Source of the DNA: Zygaena filipendulae | Lineage: Eukaryota > Arthropoda > Insecta > Lepidoptera > Zygaenidae | Direction of reading: 5' to 3' | DNA length: 64,000 nt | NCBI GenBank assembly: GCA_907165275.2 | Contig: CAJRBF020000004.1 | Location: 124,001-188,000, forward strand | Shown: positions 21,819 to 34,324 of the stretch, one piece after another | Numbering within the stretch: the first letter of the stretch is position 1 | Layout: the number at the start of each line of letters is the position of its first letter | Made by a program: the position numbers and the translations under genes | Notes under the pieces: generated by a model | Database searches by the model: none | What the model saw: the letters and a program-made list of their open reading frames with translations, nothing else | Told to the model about the DNA's origin: nothing

Positions 21819-23700
21819 TTATACATTGTTAGTAGCTGCAGGTAATGGACACAATGTTTTAATTGAACGACGATATGTCTTATCATTTATCTTTACATCT
21901 GCAACCCTAACCTTGCCATCATTACCTGGATAAACTTTAATGACCCGAGCCATTGGCCAGTGGAGGGGGGCTATATTTAAGTTTCTTACAAGAACTAAAT
22001 CTCCTTCTTTTAGATCAGACACCGGACACTTCCATTTGGGGCGACTTTGGAGCTGAGTTAAATAATCGTTGTGCCACGCCTTCCAGAATTGTTGTTTAAG
22101 TTTGGTACACAACTGCCAAAATTTTAAAGAAGTAATTTTTGTGCCGGTTAAATTTATTTCGGGAAAACTAGTAGGTGCCGTTCCAATAAGGAAGTGTCCC
22201 GGTGTAAGATATTTACAATCAATTTCATTTGCAGCAAGAAGAGGCCTAGAATTCAATATAGCTTCTATTTGTACAATAACTGTATTGAGTTGCTCGTAGG
22301 TGAGACAAAGGTCGCCTACAACTCTTTTAAAATGATGCTTAACACTCTTCACTCCAGCCTCCCACAATCCCCCAAACTCTGGAGAGTAGGTTGGTATAAA
22401 TATAAACTTTATTAAGTTTCTAGTGCAAAATTCGTAAACAGTACGCCTGTGGGTGTCAGAGGCTTGAAGTGTGTATAGTTCCTTCAAGACATTGTTTGCG
22501 CCTTTGAAGGTGCTACCATTATCACAGTATACCTTAGTAGGCATACCACGACGCGATATAAAGCGCTGTAGGCATGCCAGGAAGGCCTCCGTGGTGAGAT
22601 CGGAGACGAGTTCTACATGTATAGCCTTGGTAGAGAAACAAACAAATAGTGCAACATACCCCTTGGTGATTATAGGTTTTCTGATGCGTGCAACCTTCAC
22701 GCTAAAGGGTCCACAGAAGTCAACACCGACATGCTGAAATGGTCTCATAGGCGTGACTCTATCTTGAGGGAGAGACCCCATTAACTGTTTAGCGGATTCT
22801 GCCTTGAACCGAAAGCATTTAAGACAACTGTGCAGGACTTTTTTGACTTCTCTTATCCCATTTATGAGATAATACCTCTGTGATAGAGAATTCAAAACTA
22901 ATCTAGGTCCTGCATGTAATAATCTGATATGTTCATTTTCAATAATTAAATTAGTAACATGAGATCTTCTTGGAAGTATGGCAGGATGCCTTTTGTAAAA
23001 TGAAATGTTTGCATTTTGCAATCTGCCACCAACCCTTAATACACCTAATTTATCAATGAAGGGTGCTAAACTGGATAAACTACTAGCAAGGTGCTCCCCT
23101 TTATAAACAGTTTTAATTTCATTTAATAAATGTTGCTGTTGTGAACACCGGACAATAAATAACATTGAGTAATCTAACTCTTTTGGTGACAAGTGCTCAT
23201 CAGTTAATTTTGTCCTTGACTGTACAAGAGTATTGTTATAAAACCTAAATATCCATCCAATTACTCTCTGCAACTTAATTAGGCTCGAATATCTTTCAAA
23301 TAATTTTTTCAAAGGGTATTCTGATACTACACAAGAAACAATATCATTACTTGAATCGTCTTTAGATGCATTCTTGATAATGTCAAACATTTTTTCACCA
23401 TAGTCAAACTCAATGTGCTGAAAATTTATGTCTGATAATTCCTTAGGGCCGTGCCACCAAAGATGATTGGCTTGTAATTTTTGTGGCTGAATACCTCTTG
23501 ACAATAAATCAGCAGGGTTTTGTTTAGTACCTATGAAACCCCACTGAGCCTGACTAGTTAACTTAACAATTTCATTTACCCTATTGTTTACATAGGTATT
23601 GGACTTGACTGTACCAGCTTTAATCCATGCCAATGTTATTTGCGAGTCATTGTACAAGTAGACCTTGTGTGGATATTTGTCATGTAATAGATTACTACTT
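21819..23700 (-). pseudogene. Bel-Pao pol, RNase H end and integrase (copy 1, 3' part)
   Basis: This is one long open minus-strand frame of about 612 codons. In order it shows YNDSQITLAWI and NPADLLSRG of the RNase H region; an integrase zinc-binding segment (ILPRRSHVTNLIIENEH, LHSCLKCFRFKAE); the integrase core with VGVDFCGPF (first Asp), YCDNGSTFKGA (second Asp) and PEFGGLWEAGVKSVKHH (Glu); and the Bel-Pao C-terminal domain with LKEGDLVLVR and PGNDGKVRVADVK. The core looks catalytically complete. Upstream it meets the jockey insertion near 23700, and the remaining pol lies at 26285-26990. Confidence 0.9.
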
Positions 23701-26284
23701 CTATACCTCTAAATCGAGGACAAAATTATTAGGTTAAGCCTAAGTTTAAATCTATTGTTAATTTTCCAACTAGACTAACTGACACTTCTGAGACTTGTAT
23801 TGATCACGTTTACACTAATATTCCTAATGATAAATTTCATCTAATCGAATCAATTGACATGAACCTATCTGATCACTATGGTGTAATATTACAATATATT
23901 AATTCCAAAATGACCAATCCGAATCGTACTATAATTAAGCGACTATTTTCTCAACTTAATATTGACAACTTTAGTCAAAGTGTATTTTGTTATGACTGGC
24001 AATCATTGCTTGATAGGGATACAAGCCCATGTACCTCACTCGAGTCTATTTCGAATGTACTTGTACATTTATATAATTGCTGCTTTCCACTAAAAAAATA
24101 TCCTGTACGTAATGTTGCCAAGACTTGGTTAAGCGACACCTGTGAGGAAATCAGACGCGATGTATACCGTGTTAAACGTGCACTTGTAAATAATCCTAAC
24201 AATACGCTATTACGCGACTCACTAATTGATTTGGAACACAAACTTTTCTTACAGCTATGTCATTCACGCCGTGATCACTTTAGCAGCATGATACAAAAAA
24301 GCAGTAATATTCAAACAGCCGTATGGCATGCAATAGCCTACGAAACATGCCGCGATGTGAGGAGCGATGGGCTAGACGTGCTCGTGGCGCGATCCGCCGG
24401 CGACTGCGACTCACAGCGCGCACTCACTGCTGCTTGTGAGTTAAACCGGTTCTACATAGATGCGTGCAATAACTCCAACGTCGCAGCCACCGTGCCTACT
24501 GCATTAATGTATCTACAGAAATATCTAGCTAAGCGGCCACAAAAGAACTCATTTGTTTATCGATATGTAACATGCGTCGAAGTGAAAAAAATTATTAAAA
24601 ACATCAAATTAAAACAATCCCGTGACGTCAACGATATGTCTACACACACACTAAAGTATATCCCACAATTTTTAATAGAAATTCTTACTCATTTATTTAA
24701 CCAATGTGTGGAACTCGGTACCTACCCTGAATGTCTAAAAACCATAAAAGTTCAACCAATATATAAAGGAAAGGGTGAAATGGATGTCTTGAAAAACTTT
24801 AGACCAATCTCATTAATCCCTATAATGTCCAAAGTGTTCGAGAACACGATGAGTAGTACCCTATAGTCATACGTGAGGGAAAATGACTTCCTTAACAAAC
24901 AGCAGTACGCGTACCAGCCGGGGCGGTCGACTGTAGACGCCGCGCGTGACGCGGTAACGAAGGTGATGCTCCACCTGGAGGCGAGGCGCCAGGTCGCAGC
25001 AATATTTTGTAACCTGTCACGAGCCTTTGAGCTGGTAAACCACGCACTCCTCCTTGCCAAGATAGCTGCATATGGTGTCGAAGGTCCCTTCTTCAACACC
25101 ATTGCTTCTTTTTTGAGCGGCCGTCGGCAATTGACGGCTGTGCGAGGTGAGCGCTCAAACTTGGAGCCGATTGGAGATAGCTCGGTGCCGCAGGGGTCAG
25201 TCATGGGCAACTACCTATTCCTGTTGCTCATGAATGACTTGACAGAGGCGACTCAAGACGCTGAGTTTGTTATATTCGCCGACGACGGGTGTGTCATTGT
25301 TGCCGCTGATTCGTTTTCACTTTTAAGTCAAAAGCTTAACCGAGTAATGACTGATGTTCACGCCTGGTTTTCGGCTAATGGCATGACCTTAAACGTTAGT
25401 AAAACTAGCATAGTCCACTTTGGCCTTCGAGGGAGATACCCTCACAACTTGGATATAGTGTGTAATGGAACTCCCGTACCCCAGGTAGATGAGGTAAAAT
25501 ACCTTGGCTTCATAGTAGATGCGGGCTTGACCTGGACTGCCCACATCGATGCACTGCTAAATCGCCTGTCTTCGGCATGTTATGCTTTGACCAGGCTCAG
25601 ACTTAGCCTAACTGAGAGCTCCATAAGGAAAGCCTACTTTGGATACTTCCACTCTGTGTTGACATACGGTGTTTGCCTGTGGGGAACCGCTGCTGAGCGT
25701 TTAGCAGCATTTCGAATGCAAAAGCGTGCAGTGCGTATCCTGGCCAACGTGAAGTGGGATCACCCCGCGAGGGGACTGTTTCAACATCACAAAATATTGA
25801 CGCTGCCTTGCACGTACATATTCGAAGCTGCAAAGTACGTGAAGTACAATGTCCAATAGTTTCCTACGCGTGGAGACACTCACGAACTTAATACCAGGGT
25901 TCGCAGTGATCTCAAAGTACCAAAACATAGATTACAAAAAACTACTAAATCCTTGCATGTGATGGCGGTCACGATCTTTAACAGGATACCCAGTGAGATA
26001 AAAACTGTTGACATTATCAAATTTAAACCTAAATTTAAAAAATTGCTTCTTGACCACGCATTTTATAGTATCGAAGAGTTTCTCGATTCCGAGTGGCCTG
26101 CTCTTCCAAGTCTTGGCAACATAAATAGTCAAACATAAATAGTCAAATATAAAATATGACTGCAGGTCTAATTATAAGTTAATATATATGCTCATATATA
26201 GCTAACTCTAATGTTATATTTCAATGAATTTAATAATTTAATTTGACATGTAAATAATGAATTTATGAATAAACAATACAAATA
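23700..26284 (+). mobile_element. Jockey/CR1-type non-LTR element, 5'-truncated, inserted in Bel-Pao copy 1
   Basis: It contains the endonuclease end, the reverse transcriptase and a 3' UTR with an A-rich tail (ATAAACAATACAAATACAAAT) at about 26264-26284. It lies antisense inside the minus-strand Bel-Pao pol. The Pao reading stops at the RNase H segment ending LAQLAYLY (near 26285) and resumes with the segment around YNDSQ (near 23690). No clear target duplication was found. Confidence 0.8.
23770..25859 (+). pseudogene. Jockey-type endonuclease end and reverse transcriptase
   Basis: The frame starts within the endonuclease, with TCIDHVYTNI and MNLSDHYGV (terminal SDH). It then runs through a linker into the RT (IKVQPIYKGKGEM, NFRPISLIP, SVPQGSVMGNYLF, FADDGCVIV). 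A TAG near 24865 separates the two open parts. The first palm motif reads FCNLSRAFE. The related copy at 27785-29137 has FCDLSRAFE, so the metal-binding Asp is replaced by Asn, while the FADD pair is kept. With a stop codon and the Asp change the copy should be inactive. Confidence 0.85.
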
Positions 26285-26990
26285 CAAATAGGCTAGTTGG
26301 GCCAACAAAAGGGCACTATTTAATTCTAACCGTGGAATTGTAAGGTTTTTTCCTAAGGGCGCTACTCGTGATTTGGCGCATAATAAATTTACATGAACTA
26401 TCTTGCTCACTGTAGTGATTCTTAAATAAAGACAACAACCATATGCTTTTAAGGAAGCGTCAGCAAAGCCAACGAGCTCTATTTTACACGTATGGTCAAA
26501 ATTAACACATCTATTAATTGAGATAGTGCCCGTCTTTTTTAAATTATTTAAAAACATTTGCCAATAAACTATTTGGTTCTGTGGTAACACAGAATCCCAG
26601 CCAATTTTCAAAGACCAAAGTGTTTGCATAAATAACTTTGCTGTAACTACAATTGGACCTATCAAGCCAAGGGGATCAAACATCTTTCCTATAAAACTAA
26701 ATTTTTTTCTTTTTGTGTTTAAAAATTCAACTGAATTAACATTTGGCATTGTGAAAGATAATGTGTCAGACCTTGTTTCATACATTAAACCTAAGGTTTT
26801 TATTGTGTTTATTTTATCAAAGTCGACACTAAATGAGGTTGTTTCATTTGGGAGGACTGCATTGGAACTCCATTTATGAAGAGAAAAACCTCCTAATTTA
26901 AGTAAATTAACTAATTGTCTTTGAAGCTCCTGTAATTCAAAGATTTCATTGGTACCACAAATTACATCGTCAACAAAGGTGTTGGTTGCG
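26285..26990 (-). pseudogene. Bel-Pao pol, reverse transcriptase end and RNase H (copy 1, 5' part)
   Basis: The minus-strand frame begins with TFVDDVICG, the catalytic VDD of the reverse transcriptase. It continues through GGFSLHKWSSN and KMFDPLGLIGPI to the RNase H-like domain (LVGFADASLKAYGCCLYLR, LCAKSRVAPL, IPRLELNSALLLAQ). It is the direct upstream part of the frame at 21819-23700, separated by the jockey insertion. Upstream of the RT active site it ends abruptly at about 26990, so gag, protease and the first half of the RT are missing. Confidence 0.85.
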
Positions 26991-27170
26991 CCGCATACGC
27001 ACACACGCCTACACTCGACCTACCTCTATACTTAATCTATGGAATCTGTATCCCTTATAACTGATTCCATCCCCATCACGCACCCAGTTCCAACTGTTCC
27101 CTCGACCCGAGAGTACGTCCGCCGCCACGGCGAGCTACACCGCTCCGCGCCCGCGCATCAAACAAAAAAC

Positions 27171-27240
27171 CGCACCGCACCGCACCGCACCGCAAAACTA
27201 GGCCCATCAATCAATCAATCATTTATTAATAAATTTAAAT
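27171..27240. repeat. (CGCAC)n microsatellite and (TGAT)n tail
   Basis: CGCAC is repeated about five times at 27171-27194. It is followed by CCCATCAATCAATCAATC at about 27203-27220, which on the minus strand is a (TGAT)n tail and marks the 3' end of the minus-strand jockey element to the right. 26991-27170 holds no recognised gene. Confidence 0.65.
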
Positions 27241-27784
27241 AAATTTACAAGTCACTTTTTTGTCATACAATACTTATACTAGCATAGTATAAATCAATAC
27301 ATAACAATTTACAACGTTTGCAACATTGTATTGGCTAATATGATCTATTCAAAATAAATATTAATTACAGTATATCTATTATATATTAACAATATAAGTA
27401 GCATACTTGTCATAAGTGATAAATTAATAATATTACCAATTAATTTAATATCATGAAATTGGAATTCGACACAATAATTAATGAATATTCTATATTCTAA
27501 TGGATCAGTTTACAATCAAAATTAAATACAATAAATTAATATTTCACATTCTATGGAACAGTGCACATTGAGGATTTACGTTATGAAACACATCTCACTT
27601 ATATCATACATCATTAAAGCAAAACCACAACGCCTTCACAGCCAGTTACTTAGGGAATTGAAGAGTTTATTTATCAGTGAAGAATTCAGCAGCAGTATAA
27701 TAAGCTTTTTCAATTAAAAATGATTTTAGTTTATAAACAAATGATGAATAACTACTCGCAGATTTAATGTCATCTGGTATAGCA
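27241..27784 (-). other. 3' UTR of jockey element 2
   Basis: AT-rich non-coding sequence between the RT frame and the (TGAT)n tail. No other feature was recognised. Confidence 0.6.
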
Positions 27785-30498
27785 TTATATATTACAGGCG
27801 CTTAGGACTTTAAGACATTTATCAGTTTTAGCCAATCTGGTACGAGGAATCCGATAATTATTTCTATGACGCGTATCGTGATCGTGATTGTCTCCATGGG
27901 TAGAAAATGTATCAAGGTTTCGTCTCGCATACTTAGCAATTTCAAATATATATAGAGAGGGACAAATCAAGATTTTGTGAGTTATGAATAGCTGTTTGGC
28001 GGGATGATCGCTTGGTACCTGGGATATGATGCGGACAGCACGTTTTTGCAACCTGAACGGTTTAATACAATCAGCAGCGCCCCCCCAAATGTCAATACAG
28101 TACGATAATATTGAATGAAAGTAGCCGTAGTATGCCTTCATAACGTTTTCAGTAGAAAGACTAGGTGTTAGTCTCGAGAGGGCAAAGCATGCAGAGGCCA
28201 GACGAGCACACAGCTTATCAATGTGGGGAGCCCACGAGAGTCCAGAGTCAATTGTCAAGCCTAGGTAGGTGACAAGGCTTACCTGAGGCACCGGCGTGCC
28301 GTTACACGAGACGTTCATTTGAATGGTCGCATTAGGCTTCTTACGGAGTTGGAAATGAGTTATATATGTCTTTTCGATGTTCAGCGTCATCCCATTAGCT
28401 TTGAACCAGTTAAATGTTTTATTCATTACATAGGAAATTTTTGACTTTAAGCTTACAGAATCATTAGCAGCCACAATAACACAACTGTCATCAGCAAAAA
28501 TGACGTACTCAGCCTCATCAGTGGCCGCTGTAATATCATTTATTAAAATGAGGAAGAGATTGTTTCCCATAACAGAACCCTGCGGGACGGCACAATCCCC
28601 CACTGGATCGAGCTCCGACCTTGCATCACGTACGCGGGTGCTTTGTTGATGGTCTTTTAGGAACGAGGCAGTTGTACTATATAAAGGGCCGGTTACACCA
28701 TACCTGTGGAGCTTTTCCAGCAGTAGAGTGTGACTAACCAGCTCGAATGCGCGCGACAAATCACAAAAGATGGCAGCAACCTGCCGCCCACCGTCAATGT
28801 GGGACATCACCCTGCGCACAACTTCACGAGTGGCATCCGCGGTCGATCGGCCGGCTTGGTAGGCGAACTGTTGCCTGTTAAGTAGACCATTAGAGGAAAA
28901 GAATGACATAAGTCGGCCGCTAATCAGTCGTTCAAATACTTTGGAAACCACAGGTATCAAGGATATTGGACGGTAATATTTTAAATTATGCATCTCACCC
29001 TTTCCCTTGTATACGGGTTGGACCTTTATGTGTTTTAACAAATCTGGATACGCGCCCGCTTCTGTACATTTGTTAAACAAAAGGACGAGAAGAGATACCA
29101 CTACGGGAGGGAAATAATCCAGCACAAAGGTAGACATATCGTTTATATCCGTCGAGTGCTTCCGCTTAATCGCTTACCTCTTTGAGTGAAAATGGTTCGA
29201 ATTGAGGGTGGTTATGTACAGTGGGCAGATCAGATAAATATTTGTTTAGGCGGATCATCGCGTCATTCAGGGAAGGACTCACATTTGCGCTTAGATTAGC
29301 ATCAATATAAAAACGGTTCAAGGCAGTAGCCGCGTCATAAGCGCGCTCAAAGTCACAGCTCCCATTCACTCTACTGCTCACCAATATGTCGAGTGCACTT
29401 TTCTTTCCCACGCTACGTCCAGTCTCCGATGCTATGACTCGCCACACGCTCCGGCACATATCCGAGCTCTGAGCCAGCTGCTGGTTAATAAATGTACTGC
29501 GTGAGCGTGAAATTTCTAATGTGTATTGTTTTTCGAATTCTATAAGTTTACTTCTAAGGTCAGTATTTGAGGTATTAGACATAATTAACGATTTAATGCG
29601 ATGGATCTGCTTTCTTATTCGACGTACGGAATCGTTGACCCAGGTACTCACACTATCACGAACGGGATATTTTTTTATTGGAAAATGAGCTTCAAAATAA
29701 TATATTATTACATTCAATACGGATCGCAACGTATCAGAAGGGCAACCAGATGCCGACAGGGACAACAGATTATCCCAATCGTACAAGTCCAGACTTAACA
29801 TATAACTATTTATATTATTTTCTGAGAACAGGCGCTTGCATATAACATTATTAATATTTTTTTGTTCTTGCGTTACAATTACAGCTTTTATGGCATAATG
29901 GCCGGACAAGTACATATTTAATGGAGCAACTTCACGTATGTTATGTTTAGGTATATTTGTATATGAATGATCTAAACATGTACTAGTCGTAGCAGTTACT
30001 CTGGTAGGGGAAATCCACAACAGAATGCAATCCAAATCTTTTTAAAGTCAGTATTAAAAGTTTAGAATAGGAATCTTTTTTTATGAGATCAATATTTACA
30101 TCACCAAATAGAATCACTTTATAATTACTAAATAAGGATAGGTTTAATAAAGAGTCTAATCTTGAAAAAAATACTCCTATGTCACCCGTTTTCTCCACAC
30201 AATTCGATGGTGGTCTATACATACATACAATTATCACATCAAGGCCGATACATTCAATTGCACAGGCCTCAAACTGCATATCTTCTGATATCTCCGCCAC
30301 TTCTTTGCGCTCGATCGTCAGAATGTGTTCTCGAACGTAGATACACACCCCTCCGCCGCCACGGTTAGTCCTGCAATGGTGGGCCGCCAGCTTGTAATTA
30401 AGGATGCACAGTCCAGAGAGCTCATCAGAGCGTAAGAACAGTTCTGACAAACATAGAACATCCACAGGTTTGTCACACACTTGCAGTTCACACTCCAA
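27785..30498 (-). pseudogene. Jockey-type ORF2: AP-endonuclease and reverse transcriptase
   Basis: 30498-29983 is the endonuclease start, with LCLSELFLR (Glu), YRPPS and FGDVNIDL. After a frame break near 30005 it goes on with CLDHSYTNI and YLSGHYAIK. The last motif is normally SDH, here SGH, so a catalytic Asp is lost. A second frame break lies near 29163. 29137-27785 is the reverse transcriptase (VQPVYKGKGEM, PISLIPVVSKVFERL, FCDLSRAFE, VPQGSVMGNNLF, FADDSCVIV) with both catalytic Asp sites kept. The gene would nick target DNA and prime reverse transcription from it, but this copy is broken. Confidence 0.85.
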
Positions 30499-30574
30499 TT
30501 TGGAAGTTTTATGCTTTAGATGATTAATGTTTTGATGTACAATAGTTAGTTCGTTTGATAGACATCTGGTTTTC

Positions 30575-31081
30575 TCATTGTTGGATGTGTGACTCAGCAG
30601 GGGATGTACTGTCGGTTCTGGGATGCAGAAAGGGCTTCCATTCGGTTATACATATGTTCATCGGCCACACATCATTAGATAGGAATTTTTCGTATATTGT
30701 ATCGGGAATTCCTATTTTAAACGAGTTATATCTGTCATGTTTTAATTTAATTTGTTCAACCTCATATTGGTAACCGTTTTGTGTTTGTTTGAGGTGCGAC
30801 AGGATGTCATCTGCCGTTGTCTCATTTGTAAAATAACAGCCATGCAAATACTTATAAATTTGAATACCTTTTATTACAGTATTGACTGCACTGCCCTTTA
30901 CCAGTGATTTTTTAGTAGTTGGTCGACGTCTAGATGCAGTTTTCCAATCAGTTTTATAACCTTTGTCACTATTATTGTAGCACTTTACGGCGGTAGCATC
31001 GAGCACCACAGGCTCTTGGCTATCCGTGGTCAGTTCAAATTCGGTTGCAGCGTCAACAACAGGAGTCACCGGGCACTCCAT
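30575..31081 (-). pseudogene. ORF1-like protein of jockey element 2 (C-terminal domain)
   Basis: About 168 codons, with TDWKTASRRRPTTKKSL, IKGIQIYKYLHGCYF and FKIGIPDTIYEKFLSNDVW. This is the C-terminal domain seen in ORF1 proteins of CR1/L2-like and related insect elements, thought to bind RNA. It lies just upstream of ORF2 on the same strand. The zinc-finger or coiled-coil N-terminus expected of a full ORF1 is absent. The frame stays open about 25 codons above the first Met, so the start given may not be the original one. Confidence 0.7.
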
Positions 31082-31265
31082 TTTAGCATCAGGATCCAGA
31101 GATTTCGTTGCTTTCCGTGAACCAGCGGAGGTAGATTTACCGCATGATAAGGGTCTAGTGGTCGCCTAGTGTAATAAGTGTACTGACTGATGGTGTAATT
31201 AAAATCAAGTGTGATAGAAACGTCGTGAAGAAGAACCGAAGGAGAACCATCACCTGCTCTCAAAG

Positions 31266-31666
31266 GTATTTATTCTTATTTCTCATCCTCACCCCTCATT
31301 GCCCGAACTTCTCTATCCGGGCTACTCCATACTTTTAGTCCAATCGAGCCGTATCTATCCCTTTTTCGGTCCAATCGCGACAAAATCCATCATATTTCCC
31401 TTTTAATTATCCGCAAGATTCTATTACACACCGCAACCTCATCATATTTCATTATCTAAACACCATTTACACATAACAAGTACACACAACCTAGGCTGAC
31501 CATACCGCATACCGCACCCGCTAAATAATATTTTAAATTAAATTAAATATTAATATTTTTCCGCACCCGCTTTAACAATTTAAATTGAATATTAATATTT
31601 TTCCGCACCCGCTTTAATATTTTAAATTAAATATTATTTTTTCCACGCCGCATCCGCATAAAAACA
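31266..31666 (+). repeat. Bel-Pao leader with tandem CCGCACCCGC repeats
   Basis: Non-coding sequence lies directly upstream of the Bel-Pao gag start. Three diverged tandem units of about 42-49 bp begin with CCGCACCCGCT at 31512, 31561 and 31603, each followed by an AT-rich AATATTAATATTTTT block. It may be the end of the LTR or the untranslated leader. No clear LTR border or primer-binding site was identified. Confidence 0.55.
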
Positions 31667-34324
31667 ATGACGACTTTAACTATTTTAGAGGCGAAACGTC
31701 AAAGTCTATTCTCAATTTTGCAAAATGCATACGACTTGAGTAAGTCGGCCTCAACTGCCGATGAACAACAGCAGTTCCTCGTCCGCACAAAAACCCTCGC
31801 GAAGATTAGACAAGAATACACGCAAGTTGTTCATGACATTAATTTTACTAATATTTCCCTCAACGCTAATTATAATCCCTCATTTAAAGCTATAGAAGCG
31901 TTTGATGAATTATATTGTCACATAAAAAGTGTCGAAGAATCCCTCGCTCAATCTCACAAAGAGACTAATTCTATACCTATTTCTAAGCCCAAGCACAAAC
32001 TGCCTGTCTTAGATTTAGTTTCATTCAACGGAGACCCGACCAATTGGCCGCTATTTTATCAAAACTTTAAAGAAATTATTCATGATAATGAACATCTCAC
32101 TGACGCAGAACGCATTCAATACTTAGTATCGAAATTGTCGGGATCTGCATTATCCGTTACCGCGGGAGTAGTACCCATCGCTTCCAATTACAACATAATT
32201 TGTAGCCTACTCGTTGAGAGGTACCAAGACGTACGAACGCTCGCTACGCAATACTTACAAAAAATATTTAAATGCAAACCTATTACTCACGCATCTCATC
32301 AAAATCTAGATTCATTCGTTGAACATTATTGCGCCTCAGTATCCGCTTTAAAACTTCTAAAAATCGACAACCTAGCCGATTTCATTGTACTACACATAGG
32401 TCTCAGTAAACTAGACAAGGAAACTATTAATTTGTTCGAACAATATACACGCAACTCGCTAGGTTCTGATATACCTACTTTCGAATTCTTTCAAAAGTTC
32501 ATTCGAGAACAATCTAAAATACTCTCTCGCTCTTACTTGCAAACTAAACCTCAAACTCACGCTAGTGATATCATCCCCTCTCGCTCGTTGCAAGTACGAC
32601 CCTCCATTAAGAACAAATCTTTCCAATCGTTCGTAATCAACGAAACAAAAAGCAATTGCAGTGTTTGTAACAAAATTAGGCATCCACTTTACTTTTGTCA
32701 AAAATTTATTGATTTAGACCCGCCATCGCGACATGAAATTGTTAATAAATTCTCATTTTGTAAAAACTGTTTAGGTTTCCACGACACTAAAATATGTCGT
32801 TCGACACGAACTTGTGTTAAGTGCAATAAAAAGCACCATTCCCTTTTGCACTTAAATGATTTTGAAATACGACGACCGCATATCGTTAATCTTCAAACTA
32901 ATCGGCAGTCGCCACTTGAACGTCGCCCCAGCGACGAAATGCATCCTCGCGCGCATGTGATTGCGCCCGCGCAACCGCTAATCGAAACGAGTGTGAACGA
33001 GCTAGCAATAGCATCGCCCACAACTCACTCAACACACCCGCTTAATTATCGAAAAGGTCCAAGTGGCACCCCTCATCAGTCAACACCTTCTCGGAATAGT
33101 GAACCTGTAAACATTGAGAACAATAATCAGTGTGAAAGAAATAACTGTTTGTTCACTTCGGAGATGTCAAGTAGAAGTAATAATAAACTGTGTGATATAT
33201 TACCCACCGCCCGCGTTATCGTATTAAATACCGCGAACGTTCAAAGAACAATACGCTTATTGTTGGATACTGGTTCAACCGCCAATTTTATCACAAAACC
33301 TTGTTGTGATCGTCTCAATCTGATGATTACTTACGAACCTTCGTTGGTTCAAGGAATCGGTGTGACAGCTCAACCAATTCTAGGTCACACTACCCTCTCT
33401 TTTCAATCGAAATTCGATACGCGTTATAGATACACAATTAAAGCCTCGGTTGTTGAACGAATAACAAGTAATATACCTACCTCGAGACTGAGTATGCAAA
33501 CTTTAGAATTCTTAAGAGACGTCGCTCTAGCTGACGATGAATTTTATTTACCCTCGGAAGTTGATTGCCTCATAGGTTCAGGTCTTTTCCCACATTTGTT
33601 GTTATCACAAAAGGTTATTCACCCCTGCTCCTCTGCAGTCGCAATTCAATCCACTCTCGGATATTTAGTTATGGGATCATCTGTTGAATGTGATACCTAC
33701 TCATCGCAAAATACAAAACGTGCGCTGCACGCCTTTATTGCTAACAACACTAGTGATTTTAATTTAAATAATTCATTGCAAAAATTTTGGGAATTAGAAT
33801 CTATTCAAAGCCGCAAACTATACAGTCCACAAGACCTCGAATGCGAACAAATGTTTAATAAACATGTTTCACGCGACCCCGACGGCCGATATGCCGTTTT
33901 ACTCCCATTCCGCGAAGATCCTAGCATACTCGGTAACTCATACCAGACAGCCAAACGGAGGCTGTTGTCCCTCGAACGGAAGTTAGACTCGAATTATAAT
34001 TTACGCGCTAGCTACGATGCTACTATTAACGATTACCTCGATAAGGATTTTTTAAATAAAGTCTCGGAACCCGCAACCTCGCCTCTCGCTTATTATATTC
34101 CGCACCGCGCAGTATACCGCCCCGATAAAGACACCTCGAAAGTACGCATCGTACTAGATGCTAGTAGTAAAACCTCGTCAGGGAAAAGTCTTAATGATAT
34201 CTTGCATTGTGGACCCAATCTAAAATCCAACATTTTTGACTTACTTATAAAATTAAGAATTTTCGCCGTTATCATATCAGCTGATTTAGAAAAAATGTTT
34301 TTTTCAGTCAAAAGTAAAAACTGA
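31667..34324 (+). pseudogene. Bel-Pao gag-protease-RT (copy 2, 5' part)
   Basis: An 885-codon open frame. The gag domain (DUF1759 type) has FNGDPTNWPLFYQNFKEII, followed by a CCHC-like Cys/His region (CKNCLGFHDTKICRSTRTC). The aspartic protease has LLLDTGSTANFI, and the RT start has RIVLDASSKT and ISADLEKMF. The frame ends at a TGA at 34322 just after a T-run near 34296, where the RT continues in another frame. This is the first of three frameshifts in the copy. The ATG at 31667 is the first in frame after the leader repeats. Confidence 0.9.

Larger units (their letters stand above)
27205..31150 (-). mobile_element. Jockey/CR1-type non-LTR element 2, near full length
   Basis: On the minus strand, in order: ORF1-like C-terminal domain, AP-endonuclease, reverse transcriptase, a 3' UTR of about 560 bp and a (TGAT)n tail. 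It is the same family as the element at 23700-26284 (compare NRFYIDA and VQPVYKGKGEMHNL with that copy). The 5' end is not defined, because ORF1 seems open upstream of its first Met for about 25 codons, which suggests 5' truncation. Three frame breaks make it defective. Confidence 0.8.
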
